DNA of 64,000 bases from CAZRGV01 sp964599655 (GTDB taxonomy: Bacteria; Planctomycetota; Planctomycetia; Isosphaerales; Isosphaeraceae). Below are positions 9,398-18,315 of this stretch, in pieces. The notes below the pieces were generated by a model. That model searched no databases. It was not told where the DNA came from and saw only the letters and a program-made list of their open reading frames with translations. The stretch is from positions 1-64,000 of the forward strand of contig CAZRGV010000011.1 in assembly GCA_964599655.1 (NCBI GenBank). Reading direction: 5' to 3'. The position numbers were made by a program, and so were the translations under genes. Position 1 is the stretch's first letter. Each line of letters opens with the position of its first letter.

Positions 9398-11740
9398 TCA
9401 GCCAGGAGGCGCCGACGGCTCGGCCGACTCGGGAGGTGCTGCGGACGGCAGTGAGGGCACCTCGGCCTGGATCGGCTCGGGCAGGGTCGGTAGCGACGAA
9501 CTGGAGGTTGGCAGCTCGAGAGGAACTTCCTCGCCGGGGGCCGAGACGCGGTTCGAGGCGGGCATGACCTCTGGCTCCGAGGTCCCGGAAGGTTGCCGCG
9601 AGAGGTACGGAGGGGCACCAGTCGGCACGGTCGGGGGCGCGGGGCTCGGAGCCGGACCGAAGGTGCCGCTGGGGGCCGGCTGCGGAGGCAGGTTCTCCTG
9701 CCGGAAGTTCGGCGGAGCCGTCGGCGGAACCTCGTCCGGATTCAGCGGACCGACGATCGGCCTCGGGTGATAATCGCCCGTGCCGCCGGTCGGGTGCTGG
9801 TGATGGGCGGCTTGCTGGTCGTGAGCCTGGATGTAGGCCTTGACCGGCCATGGGCCCTCGGCAACCGCGATGTTGTCGTACGCCAGCAGTGTGCCCTTGG
9901 CTTCCTCGAGGGCGACGATGGCCGTGTTGTACCGGGTCTTGAAATCGGCCTCCTGCGCAACGGCCGTGGCCCATCGGTTCACGGCGTCAAGGTAACGGTC
10001 GATCGTGATCGTGCCGTTCTCGTAGAACGCCTTCTGAGCCTCAAGACGCTGCAAGGCGGCGGCCTTCAGTCGGCTGGCCGTCTTGAACAGCTTGTAGTTG
10101 GCGTCGACTTCCAGAAAGAACCGGGCGAGCTGGTGCGTGGTCTGGTGAACGAACTGCTGGAGATAGGCCCGTTGCTGAAGCAGCGTGTACTGCGCGAAGC
10201 GAACGTTGGCCAGAGGGCCACGGTATCCGAGGGGCATCTGGAACGTCAGCCCGATCTGCCAGGTCTGGAAGTTGTTGTACTTGCCCGGAATGGGATTCAA
10301 GCCGGCCGCCCGCTGCTGGAACTGAAGAATGGGGTCGATCGCCTCGATCGTTCGGCCGGTCATGACGGCCTCGGCGGCATCAAGGTGATGTCCCAGGCCG
10401 TTGAGCTGGTAGAGTGCGTCGAAGTTCAAGACCGGAAGGAGCTGGTTGCGAGCGACCAGCAGTTGCAGTTCCGCGACGCGGACCAGGAGCTGTGCCTGCA
10501 CGATGTCGGGCTGATAGTTGACCATCTGAGCCAGGCTAGCCTGCCAGTTCGGCTCGAGACGGGCTTCGGTCGGAGCCGTTACGGGAACGATGCGCCGGTT
10601 GTCCGACGGGGGCAGACCAAGCAGGTTCCGGAGCTGACGCTCGACGGTGATGAGGTTGGCCGTCTTGTCGACATAATCGAGCCGGAAGCGTTCGAGCTGT
10701 TCCTCGGCTTCGGCAACGTTGGGAATTGAGCCGGCACCGACCTCGAACTTGGCCTTCTCCCGTTGAAGGATCTTCTCGCCGAGATCGACGGCGGTTTCAC
10801 TGGCCCAATACTGGACCTGGGCCTGGGCGAGGGCCCAGTACTGCTGTTCGACCGAGCGAACCAGCCTCTGAATCTCCGCCTTGAACTGCCAGACACTGAA
10901 GTCGGCCCGGATGCGGGCGATGACGATCGGTGCCCGGTTGGCCTCGAGGCCCGCGGGCTGCGGGTTTGGATTGAACTGCGAGGTCGGGGCGGAACCCAGC
11001 AACGGCTGGCTGAACTTGAATTGGAGGTTCGATGTGTACGCCGAGGGATAGACGTTGACCGGGCTGTTCTGATATTGATAGGAAACGTTGTGTGTGACAC
11101 CGATGGTGCTACCGACGGCCGTCCGCTTCTGTAAGGTCGCGGCGAAGTTGGCGGTATCCTGGAACGAGATCAGTGGGAACTTGTTGCCGACGGCAAAGAA
11201 ACCGGCACCAATCGAGTTGTTGAAGGGTTGAACGTTCCGGCCCCAGAACAGGGTGGTCGACAGGTTCGCGTCGAAGGCGGAGAGGGCTGAGGCGATCTGA
11301 GTTTCTTGGATCGCCGGGTCGTAAACGGTAGCCAGGCTTCCGGCACCGAGGGTATTGACGTTTCCGACAGCAAGGAACTGTGGCTCGAAGCCGCCGACCG
11401 GGATACCCTGGGCACCCAGGGGAATGACGCGGACGATCTCGGCGTTGTCGAGGCCGATGTGAATGGCCTCCTGGAGCGTCATTTCCCAGATCTCGGCGGC
11501 CTCGGGATTACTGGTCGTCCGAGGGTCCGCCACCTTGGGCAGGGGCATTGATAGGTTGTCTTCCAGGAAGGCCGCTTGCTTGACCTCGGCGTCTTCCTGT
11601 TCGGCGAGCACCCCAGGGTCACGGGGGACGACCTTCGATTGGTCGATGTACGGGACTCTGCGACAGCCAGCACCGGGGACGCAGGCCCCCGCCAGGGCCG
11701 CCATCAAAGCCAACCGGTTCCCGATAGCGGTCAATCGCAT
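9398..11740 (-). CDS. TolC-family outer membrane efflux protein with Pro-rich tail
   Basis: A 780-residue outer membrane factor that would form the exit duct of a tripartite efflux or type I secretion system. The N-terminus is a signal sequence with candidate lipidation cysteines (ALAGAC or PGAGC near residues 20-26). Two OEP helical-hairpin repeats follow, recognisable by EQQYWALAQAQVQYWASE, QLRNLLGLPPSDNR and, in the second half, NGTITIDRYLDAVNRW. The last 130 residues are Pro/Ser/Ala-rich low complexity, making the protein far longer than the usual 450-500. No inner-membrane pump or adaptor lies beside it, so the partner is unknown. A hairpin terminates the gene. Confidence 0.9.
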   Translation of the reverse strand: MRLTAIGNRLALMAALAGACVPGAGCRRVPYIDQSKVVPRDPGVLAEQEDAEVKQAAFLEDNLSMPLPKVADPRTTSNPEAAEIWEMTLQEAIHIGLDNAEIVRVIPLGAQGIPVGGFEPQFLAVGNVNTLGAGSLATVYDPAIQETQIASALSAFDANLSTTLFWGRNVQPFNNSIGAGFFAVGNKFPLISFQDTANFAATLQKRTAVGSTIGVTHNVSYQYQNSPVNVYPSAYTSNLQFKFSQPLLGSAPTSQFNPNPQPAGLEANRAPIVIARIRADFSVWQFKAEIQRLVRSVEQQYWALAQAQVQYWASETAVDLGEKILQREKAKFEVGAGSIPNVAEAEEQLERFRLDYVDKTANLITVERQLRNLLGLPPSDNRRIVPVTAPTEARLEPNWQASLAQMVNYQPDIVQAQLLVRVAELQLLVARNQLLPVLNFDALYQLNGLGHHLDAAEAVMTGRTIEAIDPILQFQQRAAGLNPIPGKYNNFQTWQIGLTFQMPLGYRGPLANVRFAQYTLLQQRAYLQQFVHQTTHQLARFFLEVDANYKLFKTASRLKAAALQRLEAQKAFYENGTITIDRYLDAVNRWATAVAQEADFKTRYNTAIVALEEAKGTLLAYDNIAVAEGPWPVKAYIQAHDQQAAHHQHPTGGTGDYHPRPIVGPLNPDEVPPTAPPNFRQENLPPQPAPSGTFGPAPSPAPPTVPTGAPPYLSRQPSGTSEPEVMPASNRVSAPGEEVPLELPTSSSSLPTLPEPIQAEVPSLPSAAPPESAEPSAPPG

Positions 11741-12197
11741 GGCCAGACCGTCCTTGACCTAAAGCGCCATGTGACGAGTAGAACCCGTTCGCGAAATCAC
11801 GATCCGGCGCCGGGCTCCGGATCCAACACTCAGGGCGGAAACTCGCGACCAGGTCGGCGATCCGGGGCGTCCCTGCCCCCAAACGCCTCAATCCTCGGCA
11901 CCTTGGAGACCCCTCTCACGGTCGCGGTTTCGACCGGCCGGAGACGTGCCTCCTCGCGGGGCCAGACAACGTTGAACGTGGGCCGGACTCACGAAACCGA
12001 GGGAAATCCCTCGTCCGAGAACCCGACGTATCGATCTGTCAAAAGGGATCGGTTCTAACGGAAGTGCGTCTTGAGAAGACTTGGCGGATTGTACGGTTTT
12101 CGCGGCCCATGCCTAGTCCAATTCCGCCGCGAGGCACAGCCCCCGCCCGTCTCCGCTGCAACGGGACCGGAACTGACGAAGAATTCCCGAGGGCGCG
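11741..12197. other. Intergenic region (457 bases)
   Basis: Spans from the start of the TolC-like gene to the stop of the Mpo1-like gene. No coding or RNA signature was recognised; I checked by eye for RNase P and SRP RNA motifs and saw none. It must hold the promoter of the efflux gene. Confidence 0.45.
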
Positions 12198-12536
12198 TCA
12201 GGCGGCATGACTTCGCGACTTTCTCGCGGGCCGGCTTCCACTGCGGATCGACTGCGCCAACCAGCGTCGAAGGTGCGTGATTTCGCCCGGCTCGGACCCT
12301 TCCAGCGCATGGCCGAGGAATTGCACCAGGTATCCGCCGACGAACATCGCCAGCGAAAACAAGAAGATCGGCAGAGAAACCAGGGCGAGGAAGACCGGAG
12401 CCAGCAAAACCCCGACCAGGGTCAAGGGAATTCCCAGGATATGCAGCAGGAAGCTGGCGGGATGGCGATGACGTGCCAGCCAGTCCTGGACCACGGGGGC
12501 GGGGTTGTGCGGTGGGCAGAGCATCCTGGGGCACAT
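12198..12536 (-). CDS. Mpo1-like (DUF962) small membrane protein
   Basis: A 112-residue protein with the DUF962/Mpo1 signature: WLARHRHPASFLLHILGIPL near residues 19-38, two hydrophobic helices (LVGVLLAPVFLALVSL and FLFSLAMFVGGYLVQFLGH) and a basic tail. Yeast Mpo1 is an Fe(II)-dependent dioxygenase of fatty-acid alpha-oxidation in which conserved histidines bind iron; the HRHP and GHALEG histidines fit that. The function in bacteria is not established. The start may be 12536 or the in-frame ATG at 12524. It is divergent from the isocitrate dehydrogenase gene, 207 bases away. Confidence 0.8.
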   Translation of the reverse strand: MCPRMLCPPHNPAPVVQDWLARHRHPASFLLHILGIPLTLVGVLLAPVFLALVSLPIFLFSLAMFVGGYLVQFLGHALEGSEPGEITHLRRWLAQSIRSGSRPARKSRSHAA

Positions 12537-12743
12537 CCTTCCGCGACGTCGGCCGAGCGAGCCCTGGAGACGCCCGGCGCTTGACGGCGTCTCCGAAGGT
12601 ATTGTAGCCTGAGCACTTCGAGATGGCTACGATACCCGAGCCGACTCGAGCGCCGCAACCCTGTTTCATCCCGCGAGACTGAGTGACGTTGCCGCGGGCC
12701 GCCCTCGGGCGAGTCCCCGCGCCTCGGGAGAGAGAACGCCGAA

Positions 12744-13832
12744 ATGGCTCATCAAGTGACCCTGATTCCGGGCGATGGTGTCGGTCCCGAACTGGCCGAG
12801 GCGACCCGGATGTGCATCGACGCAACTGGCGTGAAGATTGACTGGGACGTCCAGGAAGCGGGCGTCGACATCATGGAGAAGGTCGGCACACCCGTGCCCG
12901 ACAGCGTCCTGGAGTCGATTCGCCGCACCGGAGTCGCCCTGAAGGCCCCGATCACCACGCCCGTCGGCACCGGGTTCCGAAGCGTCAACGTCTACCTTCG
13001 GCAGGCCCTCGACCTGTACGCCTGCGTTCGTCCTTGCAAGCAGTACGAGGGGGTTCGTTCCTACTTCTCAGCGGCCAAGGTCGACATCGTCATTGTCCGG
13101 GAGAACACCGAGGACCTCTACGCCGGCATCGAGTTCGAGAAGGGCAAGCCCGAAACGCTCGAGCTGCTGGCCGACATCAAGCGGCTCAACGGCAAACAGA
13201 TCCGTGAAGACTCGGGCATCTCGATCAAGCCGATCTCGGTCACAGGCTCGAAGCGCATCGTCAAGTACGCCTTCGAGTACGCCCGCAAGCACGGCCGCAA
13301 GAAGGTCACGTCCGTTCACAAGGCCAACATCCTCAAGTATTCCGACGGCCTCTTCCTCGAAGTGAGCCGGGAGGTCGCCAAGGACTACCCGGACATCGAG
13401 TTCGAAGACCGGATCGTCGACAACATGTGCATGCAGCTCGTTCAGAAGCCCGAGCTGTATGACGTGCTCGTGCTTCCGAACCTTTACGGCGACATCCTCT
13501 CCGACCTCGGCGCCGGCCTGGTCGGCGGCCTGGGCGTGGCGCCCGGCGCGAATATCGGCGAGAAGGGAGCCGTGTTCGAGGCGACCCACGGATCGGCGCC
13601 GAAGTACAAGGGGCAGTGGAAGATGAACCCCACGGCCCTGATCCTCTCGGGCGTCCTGATGCTCGACTACCTTGGCGAGAAGGACGCGGCCAAGCGGCTT
13701 GAGGATGCCGTGGCCCAGGTCATCAAGGAAGGCAAGTCGGTCACCTACGACATGAAGCCGCACCGGGACGATCCCACGGCTGTTGGGACCAAGGAGATGG
13801 CTGAGGCGATCATTAAGGCCATGGGGGCCTGA
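12744..13832 (+). CDS. icd: Isocitrate dehydrogenase (isocitrate/isopropylmalate dehydrogenase family)
   Basis: A 362-residue beta-decarboxylating dehydrogenase starting MAHQVTLIPGDGVGPELAEA. The substrate loop SVNVYLRQALDLYACVRP, the VIVRENTEDLYAG motif and NLYGDILSDLGAGLVGGLGV place it with isocitrate dehydrogenases rather than LeuB (oxidative decarboxylation of isocitrate to 2-oxoglutarate, TCA cycle). The cofactor site reads HGSAPKYKGQ; Lys-Tyr at this place is the NADP-type pair seen in E. coli Icd, whereas NAD enzymes usually carry Asp-Ile. The overall length and sequence otherwise resemble the shorter NAD-type enzymes, so cofactor use needs caution. A strong hairpin terminator follows. 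Confidence 0.9.
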   Translation: MAHQVTLIPGDGVGPELAEATRMCIDATGVKIDWDVQEAGVDIMEKVGTPVPDSVLESIRRTGVALKAPITTPVGTGFRSVNVYLRQALDLYACVRPCKQYEGVRSYFSAAKVDIVIVRENTEDLYAGIEFEKGKPETLELLADIKRLNGKQIREDSGISIKPISVTGSKRIVKYAFEYARKHGRKKVTSVHKANILKYSDGLFLEVSREVAKDYPDIEFEDRIVDNMCMQLVQKPELYDVLVLPNLYGDILSDLGAGLVGGLGVAPGANIGEKGAVFEATHGSAPKYKGQWKMNPTALILSGVLMLDYLGEKDAAKRLEDAVAQVIKEGKSVTYDMKPHRDDPTAVGTKEMAEAIIKAMGA

Positions 13833-13858
13833 TCGGGACCGGCCACGGCTGACCGATC

Positions 13859-13895
13859 ACCAGACTCGTGAAGGCCACGTCCTCACGAGTCTGGT
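13859..13895 (+). terminator. Hairpin terminator after isocitrate dehydrogenase
   Basis: Inverted repeat ACCAGACTCGTGA (13859-13871) / TCACGAGTCTGGT (13883-13895), 13 bp perfect, 11-base loop, 27 bases after the stop codon. Confidence 0.75.
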
Positions 13896-13961
13896 CGTCG
13901 TACGGTCGATACGAAACCGGGGCATTCCCGATGTCGAGTCCGGCCAAAGGAGTGGCCCAAG

Positions 13962-15011
13962 GTGAAGGAAGCCGAGTTCCTCCGGCTGATTCGAGGCGAA
14001 ACGCGAGGGCTGCTCGCGGGCGTCCTGCGATCCATCCTTTGGGTAGCGGCCTCGCTGTACGCGCTCGGGGTCAAGATCCGCAATCTGGCCTTTGACCAGG
14101 GCTGGAAACGGATCGAGCGCGTTGAGGTTCCGGTCGTTTCGGTGGGTAACCTCACCCTCGGCGGCACTGGCAAGACCCCGATGGTCGAGTGGGTTGCGCG
14201 CTGGTTCCGCAGCCGGGGGGCCAGAGTGGGGTTGCTGAGTCGGGGGTACGGCCAGGTCGAGGGCCTCAACGACGAGGGACGGGTTCTGGAGGACAACCTG
14301 CCCGACTGCCCGCACCTCCAGGGTTCCGACCGGGTGCTTCTGGCCCGGACGGCGATCGAGGAGCTCGAGTCGCAGGTCCTGATCCTCGACGATGGCTTTC
14401 AACATCGGCGGTTGGCCCGCGACCTCGATATCGTGTTGCTCGATGTGCTCGAGCCGTTCGGCACGGGCCGGATCTTTCCTCGTGGGTTGCTCCGAGAGCC
14501 CATCCGCTCGCTCCGACGTGCCGACATCGTCGTCCTCTCTCGGGCCGATCTGATCGACGTCCCGACCCGTGACGCCATCCGGGCCGAGGCCGAACGCGAG
14601 TGTGGCCCACTTCGTTGGGTCAGCGCCAGCCACGCGCCTCAGTCACTGATCGACGCGGATGGCCGGTCGTTTTCGCTCTCCGATCTCCAAGGCGCGCGAG
14701 TCGTGGCCTTCTGCGGCATCGGGAATCCAGAGGGGTTTCGGCGCACTCTCGCGAAGATCGGGGTCAAACCGCTGGGATTCCGAACGTTTCCCGACCATCA
14801 TCCTTATGGTCGGACGGACGTGGACGACCTATCGCGATGGGTCCGGGATCTTGGCGCCGATCTGGCCTTGACTACCCAGAAGGATTTGGTGAAGCTTCGG
14901 ACCCCGAATCTCGGACCGGTCCCGCTTCGCGCGCTCCGGATCGGCCTGAAGATCCTCGACGGGGAAGCGATCCTGGATGAGGCCCTCGGCTCGCTCTGGC
15001 GGAGTGAGTGA
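13962..15011 (+). CDS. lpxK: Tetraacyldisaccharide 4'-kinase (lipid A biosynthesis)
   Basis: A 349-residue LpxK, which phosphorylates the 4' position of the tetraacyldisaccharide-1-phosphate lipid A precursor at the inner membrane. An N-terminal hydrophobic/amphipathic segment (GVLRSILWVAASLYALGV) is followed by the P-loop region VPVVSVGNLTLGGTGKTP near residues 52-68. LSRGYG, LDDGFQHRRLARDLDIVLLD and FPRGLLREP are all LpxK hallmarks. Length is normal. The next genes are a GT9 heptosyltransferase-like protein and a sugar epimerase on the same strand, which makes an LPS-related operon. The alternative, a general P-loop kinase, is unlikely given the conserved DDGFQHR motif. Confidence 0.95.
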   Translation: MKEAEFLRLIRGETRGLLAGVLRSILWVAASLYALGVKIRNLAFDQGWKRIERVEVPVVSVGNLTLGGTGKTPMVEWVARWFRSRGARVGLLSRGYGQVEGLNDEGRVLEDNLPDCPHLQGSDRVLLARTAIEELESQVLILDDGFQHRRLARDLDIVLLDVLEPFGTGRIFPRGLLREPIRSLRRADIVVLSRADLIDVPTRDAIRAEAERECGPLRWVSASHAPQSLIDADGRSFSLSDLQGARVVAFCGIGNPEGFRRTLAKIGVKPLGFRTFPDHHPYGRTDVDDLSRWVRDLGADLALTTQKDLVKLRTPNLGPVPLRALRIGLKILDGEAILDEALGSLWRSE

Positions 15012-15063
15012 ACGGGTCCCAGCAAGACACGAATGGGACGGCCCGTCTCGACACGGAGGTTCG

Positions 15064-16191
15064 ATGCGGATCGTCGTCTTTTCCCCAAACTTGATCGGTG
15101 ACACCGTGATGGCCACGCCGGCCTTGCGGGCGCTCCGGAGAGGTTTTCCTGACGCTCACATCGCCGTCGTCATCAAGCCGCAGGTCTCTCCGACGCTCGA
15201 CGGCGCCCCCTGGTTCGATGAGCGGATCCTGTTCGCTCCCAAGGCCCGGGACAAATGTCATCGAACGCTCGCCACGATTGGACGTCTGCGACGCGAACGA
15301 TTTGACCTGGCCGTCCTGTTTCCCAACTCGTTTCGATCGGGCCTGATGGCCTGGCTCGGTGGCGCGCGTCGTCGAATCGGCTACGACCGAGGGCGCGGCC
15401 TGCTGCTGACCGACCGGCTTCAGCCGCCTCGAGACGCCGGAGGTCGCTACTTGCCGGTTCCGGCCGTTGAGTACTACCTGGCGATCGTTCGTCGACTGGG
15501 TTGCCCGGTCGAATCGGTTCGGACCGAGCTGTTCACGACCGAGGCCGATGAGACGGCTGCGGATGGTGCCTGGGAACGGCTGGGCCTGTCAAGGGCCGTG
15601 GAATCGCCCGTCGTCTGCCTCAACACCGGAGGCGCGTTCGGCCCGGCCAAGAGCTGGCCCTCGGACTACTTCGCCCTGCTGGCGCGTCGCCTGGCCGTCG
15701 AGGTCGGCGCGTCGGTTCTCGTGATCTGCGGCCCGAGCGAACGCGACGCGGCACGAGACATCGTCGCCCGCGCGAGTCATCCTCGTGTCGTCAGTCTGGC
15801 CGATGAACCCTTGAGCATTGGTCTGAGCAAGGCGAGCGTCCGGCGATCGTCCTTGCTGGTGACGACCGACTCGGGCCCTCGGCACTTCGCGGGGGCGTTC
15901 GGCGTGCCGGTGCTCAGTCTGTTCGGCCCGACCCACATTGCGTGGACGCGGACCTACCACCCGAATGCCGTTCACCTTCAGCAACCGGTCCCTTGCGGGC
16001 CGTGTCAAAAGGGAACCTGTCCGCTGGGTCATCACCGTTGCATGCGGGAATTGTCGCCCGAGGCCGTTTTCGAGGCCGCGAGCCGTCTTTTAGGGACGCG
16101 CTCCGTCGGGCTTCGACCTCCGCGCGACGTTGAGACGAATTCCTCGATCCGCCGCGACCCGTGCGTAACGCGATCCGCGGATGTTCAATGA
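15064..16191 (+). CDS. Glycosyltransferase family 9 (ADP-heptose:LPS heptosyltransferase-like)
   Basis: A 375-residue GT-B enzyme of family 9. The N-terminus MRIVVFSPNLIGDTVMATPA matches WaaF/WaaC-type heptosyltransferases that add heptose to the LPS inner core at the cytoplasmic face. Further signatures are GYDRGRGLLLTDRL, CLNTGGAFGPAKSWPSDYFA, TTDSGPRHFAGAFGVPVLSL and FGPTHIAWTRTY. A Cys-rich CGPCQKGTCPLGHHRCM segment near residue 310 is characteristic of WaaF. The ATG at 15064 is preceded by GGAGG at 15055-15059. It directly follows lpxK (52 bases), consistent with a shared LPS role. The actual sugar donor is not proven. Confidence 0.9.
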   Translation: MRIVVFSPNLIGDTVMATPALRALRRGFPDAHIAVVIKPQVSPTLDGAPWFDERILFAPKARDKCHRTLATIGRLRRERFDLAVLFPNSFRSGLMAWLGGARRRIGYDRGRGLLLTDRLQPPRDAGGRYLPVPAVEYYLAIVRRLGCPVESVRTELFTTEADETAADGAWERLGLSRAVESPVVCLNTGGAFGPAKSWPSDYFALLARRLAVEVGASVLVICGPSERDAARDIVARASHPRVVSLADEPLSIGLSKASVRRSSLLVTTDSGPRHFAGAFGVPVLSLFGPTHIAWTRTYHPNAVHLQQPVPCGPCQKGTCPLGHHRCMRELSPEAVFEAASRLLGTRSVGLRPPRDVETNSSIRRDPCVTRSADVQ

Positions 16192-16214
16192 TCCCAAGGG
16201 GACGGAGCCGAATC

Positions 16215-17156
16215 ATGGCGGTCTGGCTCGTCACGGGCGGGAGCGGATTCCTGGGTCGTCACGTACTGGCCTCGCTGACGAGCGCCGAGCGTGCTGGCGT
16301 GGAGGTCGTGGCGCTGGGTCGCCGCTGTCCGCCGGGATGGCCGGCCGATCGGTTCTTCCAGGCCGATCTCGATGATGTTCGGGGCTTGAAGCGGGCCCTG
16401 GCCGCCTCGCGCCCGAGCGTGGTCTTTCACACGGCGGGAACGACTCCGCCGGCCGATCCCGGGCAGCTCTACCTGGGCAACACGAGAGCGACCTCGCACC
16501 TATTCGAGGCTCTTCGGCTTCTGGAATCCTCAGTGCGTATCGTTCTCGTGGGTTCGGCGGCTGAGTTGGGTCCGGTGCCACCGGACGCATTGCCGGTCGC
16601 CGAGGAACAACCGTGCCGCCCGGTGGGCGCCTACGGACTGAGCAAGTGGGCGGCGACGAGACTCGGCCTGAGCGCACCCGAGCCGCTGGAAGTCGTCGCG
16701 GCGAGGGTGTTCAACCCGATCGGGCCGGGGCTTCCGGTCGTTCAAGCGTTCGGCCGGTTCGCGGCGGTGCTCGCTGAACCGGGACCGGACCCGCTTCGCA
16801 TGACCGTCGGCGGCCTGGACGCCCGTCGTGACTTCATCGACGTCCGGGACGTGGCCTCCGCCCTGATCGCGCTGGCGCTCCGAGGCCGGGCCGGGCTCGT
16901 TTACCATGTCGGATCAGGGCACTCGCGATCGATCGGGGCCGGCCTCGAACTTCTGATCCATCTCAGCGGCCGGAACGTCCAGGTCGAAATCGTCGAGAAT
17001 CACCGCGGGCCGTCCGATTCTCGCGCCGAGATTCGTCGAATTCAGGAACACACCGGCTGGGCACCGCGAATCTCCTTCGAGCAGAGCCTCGCCGATCTCT
17101 GGGACGAGGTTCACGCTAAAGTCACGAACTGGCCAGGCTCGTTGCGTGTCGCTTGA
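16215..17156 (+). CDS. NAD-dependent epimerase/dehydratase (extended SDR)
   Basis: A 313-residue extended short-chain dehydrogenase. The Rossmann motif TGGSGFLGRH sits at the start, HTAGTTPPAD in the middle, VGSAAELG with the catalytic Ser region, and YGLSKWAA gives the YxxxK pair. RRDFIDVRDVASA and HVGSGHS are typical of nucleotide-sugar epimerases/dehydratases. I start at ATG 16215 (MAVWLVTGG), with GGAG eight bases upstream; an ATG at 16188 overlapping the previous stop is possible. Its place after lpxK and the GT9 gene suggests nucleotide-sugar metabolism for cell-surface glycans. Substrate unknown. Confidence 0.88.
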   Translation: MAVWLVTGGSGFLGRHVLASLTSAERAGVEVVALGRRCPPGWPADRFFQADLDDVRGLKRALAASRPSVVFHTAGTTPPADPGQLYLGNTRATSHLFEALRLLESSVRIVLVGSAAELGPVPPDALPVAEEQPCRPVGAYGLSKWAATRLGLSAPEPLEVVAARVFNPIGPGLPVVQAFGRFAAVLAEPGPDPLRMTVGGLDARRDFIDVRDVASALIALALRGRAGLVYHVGSGHSRSIGAGLELLIHLSGRNVQVEIVENHRGPSDSRAEIRRIQEHTGWAPRISFEQSLADLWDEVHAKVTNWPGSLRVA

Positions 17157-17188
17157 CCCCGAACGGCCTCGCATGGGAGATTGGCTCG

Positions 17189-17629
17189 ATGACCAACGCC
17201 GACTCCCCTGCCCCGCCCGAGCTACCGCTGTTGCAAATCCCGGCCGAGATTCACGACGCCATGGTGGACCATTGCCTTCGCGAGGCACCGCTGGAATGCT
17301 GCGGCCTGCTGGGAGGGGTGGCGCCCCTCGTTTCGTCGATCCACCCGTTGCGCAACGCCCTGGCAAGCACGACGCGCTACGAGGCTGACTCCCGCGACCT
17401 GATCGAGGCCGTCGTCACACTTCGCCAGCGCAAGGCGGCCATCCTGGCCATTTACCACTCGCATCCGCAGTGGGCCGCGATTCCAAGCCGAACCGATCTG
17501 GAGACCAACTATTACGGCGATGTTCCCCGGATCATCGTCTCCTTGCTCGGCCCGACGCCCGAGGTCCGCATCTGGCGGCTCGACCCGAACTCCTTCGTCG
17601 AGCTGCCCTGGCAGATCGTGCCGGGCTGA
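17189..17629 (+). CDS. Mov34/MPN/PAD-1 (JAMM) metallopeptidase domain protein
   Basis: A 146-residue protein consisting of one JAMM/MPN+ domain. The catalytic glutamate lies in APLECCGLLGG and the zinc motif reads HSHPQWAAIPSRTD, a complete HxH...S..D set, so it is predicted to be an active zinc isopeptidase/peptidase. Bacterial JAMM proteins often trim sulphur-carrier proteins (ThiS/MoaD-like) or act in cysteine biosynthesis, but no such partner is adjacent. Start ATG 17189 has GGGAGA upstream; the longer frame from 17153 overlaps the epimerase end. Ndk follows after 125 bases. Confidence 0.88.
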   Translation: MTNADSPAPPELPLLQIPAEIHDAMVDHCLREAPLECCGLLGGVAPLVSSIHPLRNALASTTRYEADSRDLIEAVVTLRQRKAAILAIYHSHPQWAAIPSRTDLETNYYGDVPRIIVSLLGPTPEVRIWRLDPNSFVELPWQIVPG

Positions 17630-17754
17630 CGTTGAACCAAACGCAATCGCCGACTAAACTGCGACATCCCGTTATTTGTGAACGAATTGGCCACCGGAGC
17701 GACCGTACCGTCCGTGGCGGTTGACGTCGCGTCCGGCCGTCGAGAACCCCGCAC

Positions 17755-18207
17755 ATGCAACGCACCCTGATTATCTTCAAGCCCGACTGTGTCCAGCGCC
17801 GGCTGGTTGGCCAGATCCTCCAGCGATTCGAGGCGAGGGGGCTTCGTATCGAGGCCCTCAAGCTACTGAAGGTCAGCCGATCGTTGGCCGAGCAACACTA
17901 CTCCGAGCACATGGATCGGCCTTTCTTCGAAGGGTTGATCGAGTTCATCACGGGCGGTCCCGTGGTCGTGGGCGTGCTCGCCGGTGACGAGGCGATCTCG
18001 ATCGTTCGCCGGATGCTGGGTAAGACCAACGCGGTCGAGGCCGATCCCGGCACGATTCGTGGCGACTTCGCCATGAGTAAGCAAAATAACCTTGTCCACG
18101 GCAGCGACAGCCCCGAATCGGCCGCGCGCGAGATCGCCCTCTGGTTCAAGCCGGAGGAACTTGTCGACTACCGCCTCGCCGGTGATGAGTGGGTCAGCGG
18201 CGTCTGA
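17755..18207 (+). CDS. ndk: Nucleoside diphosphate kinase
   Basis: A 150-residue Ndk that interconverts NDPs and NTPs by a phosphohistidine ping-pong. MQRTLIIFKPDCVQRRLVG at the N-terminus, the MLGKTNAVEADPGTIRGDF block and the active-site NLVHGSDS (catalytic His) are all present, and length is standard. It starts at ATG 17755 after 125 untranslated bases and is followed by a small membrane protein gene. Confidence 0.96.
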   Translation: MQRTLIIFKPDCVQRRLVGQILQRFEARGLRIEALKLLKVSRSLAEQHYSEHMDRPFFEGLIEFITGGPVVVGVLAGDEAISIVRRMLGKTNAVEADPGTIRGDFAMSKQNNLVHGSDSPESAAREIALWFKPEELVDYRLAGDEWVSGV

Positions 18208-18315
18208 CCCGATCGCATGCGGGCATGAGCCCCGTCGGCATTTTGGATACGATGAGTTCCGACCGAGACATTTCCGGCCGCCGGGGCTTCGCCCGCCTTC
18301 CAGAGTTGTTTTCCC

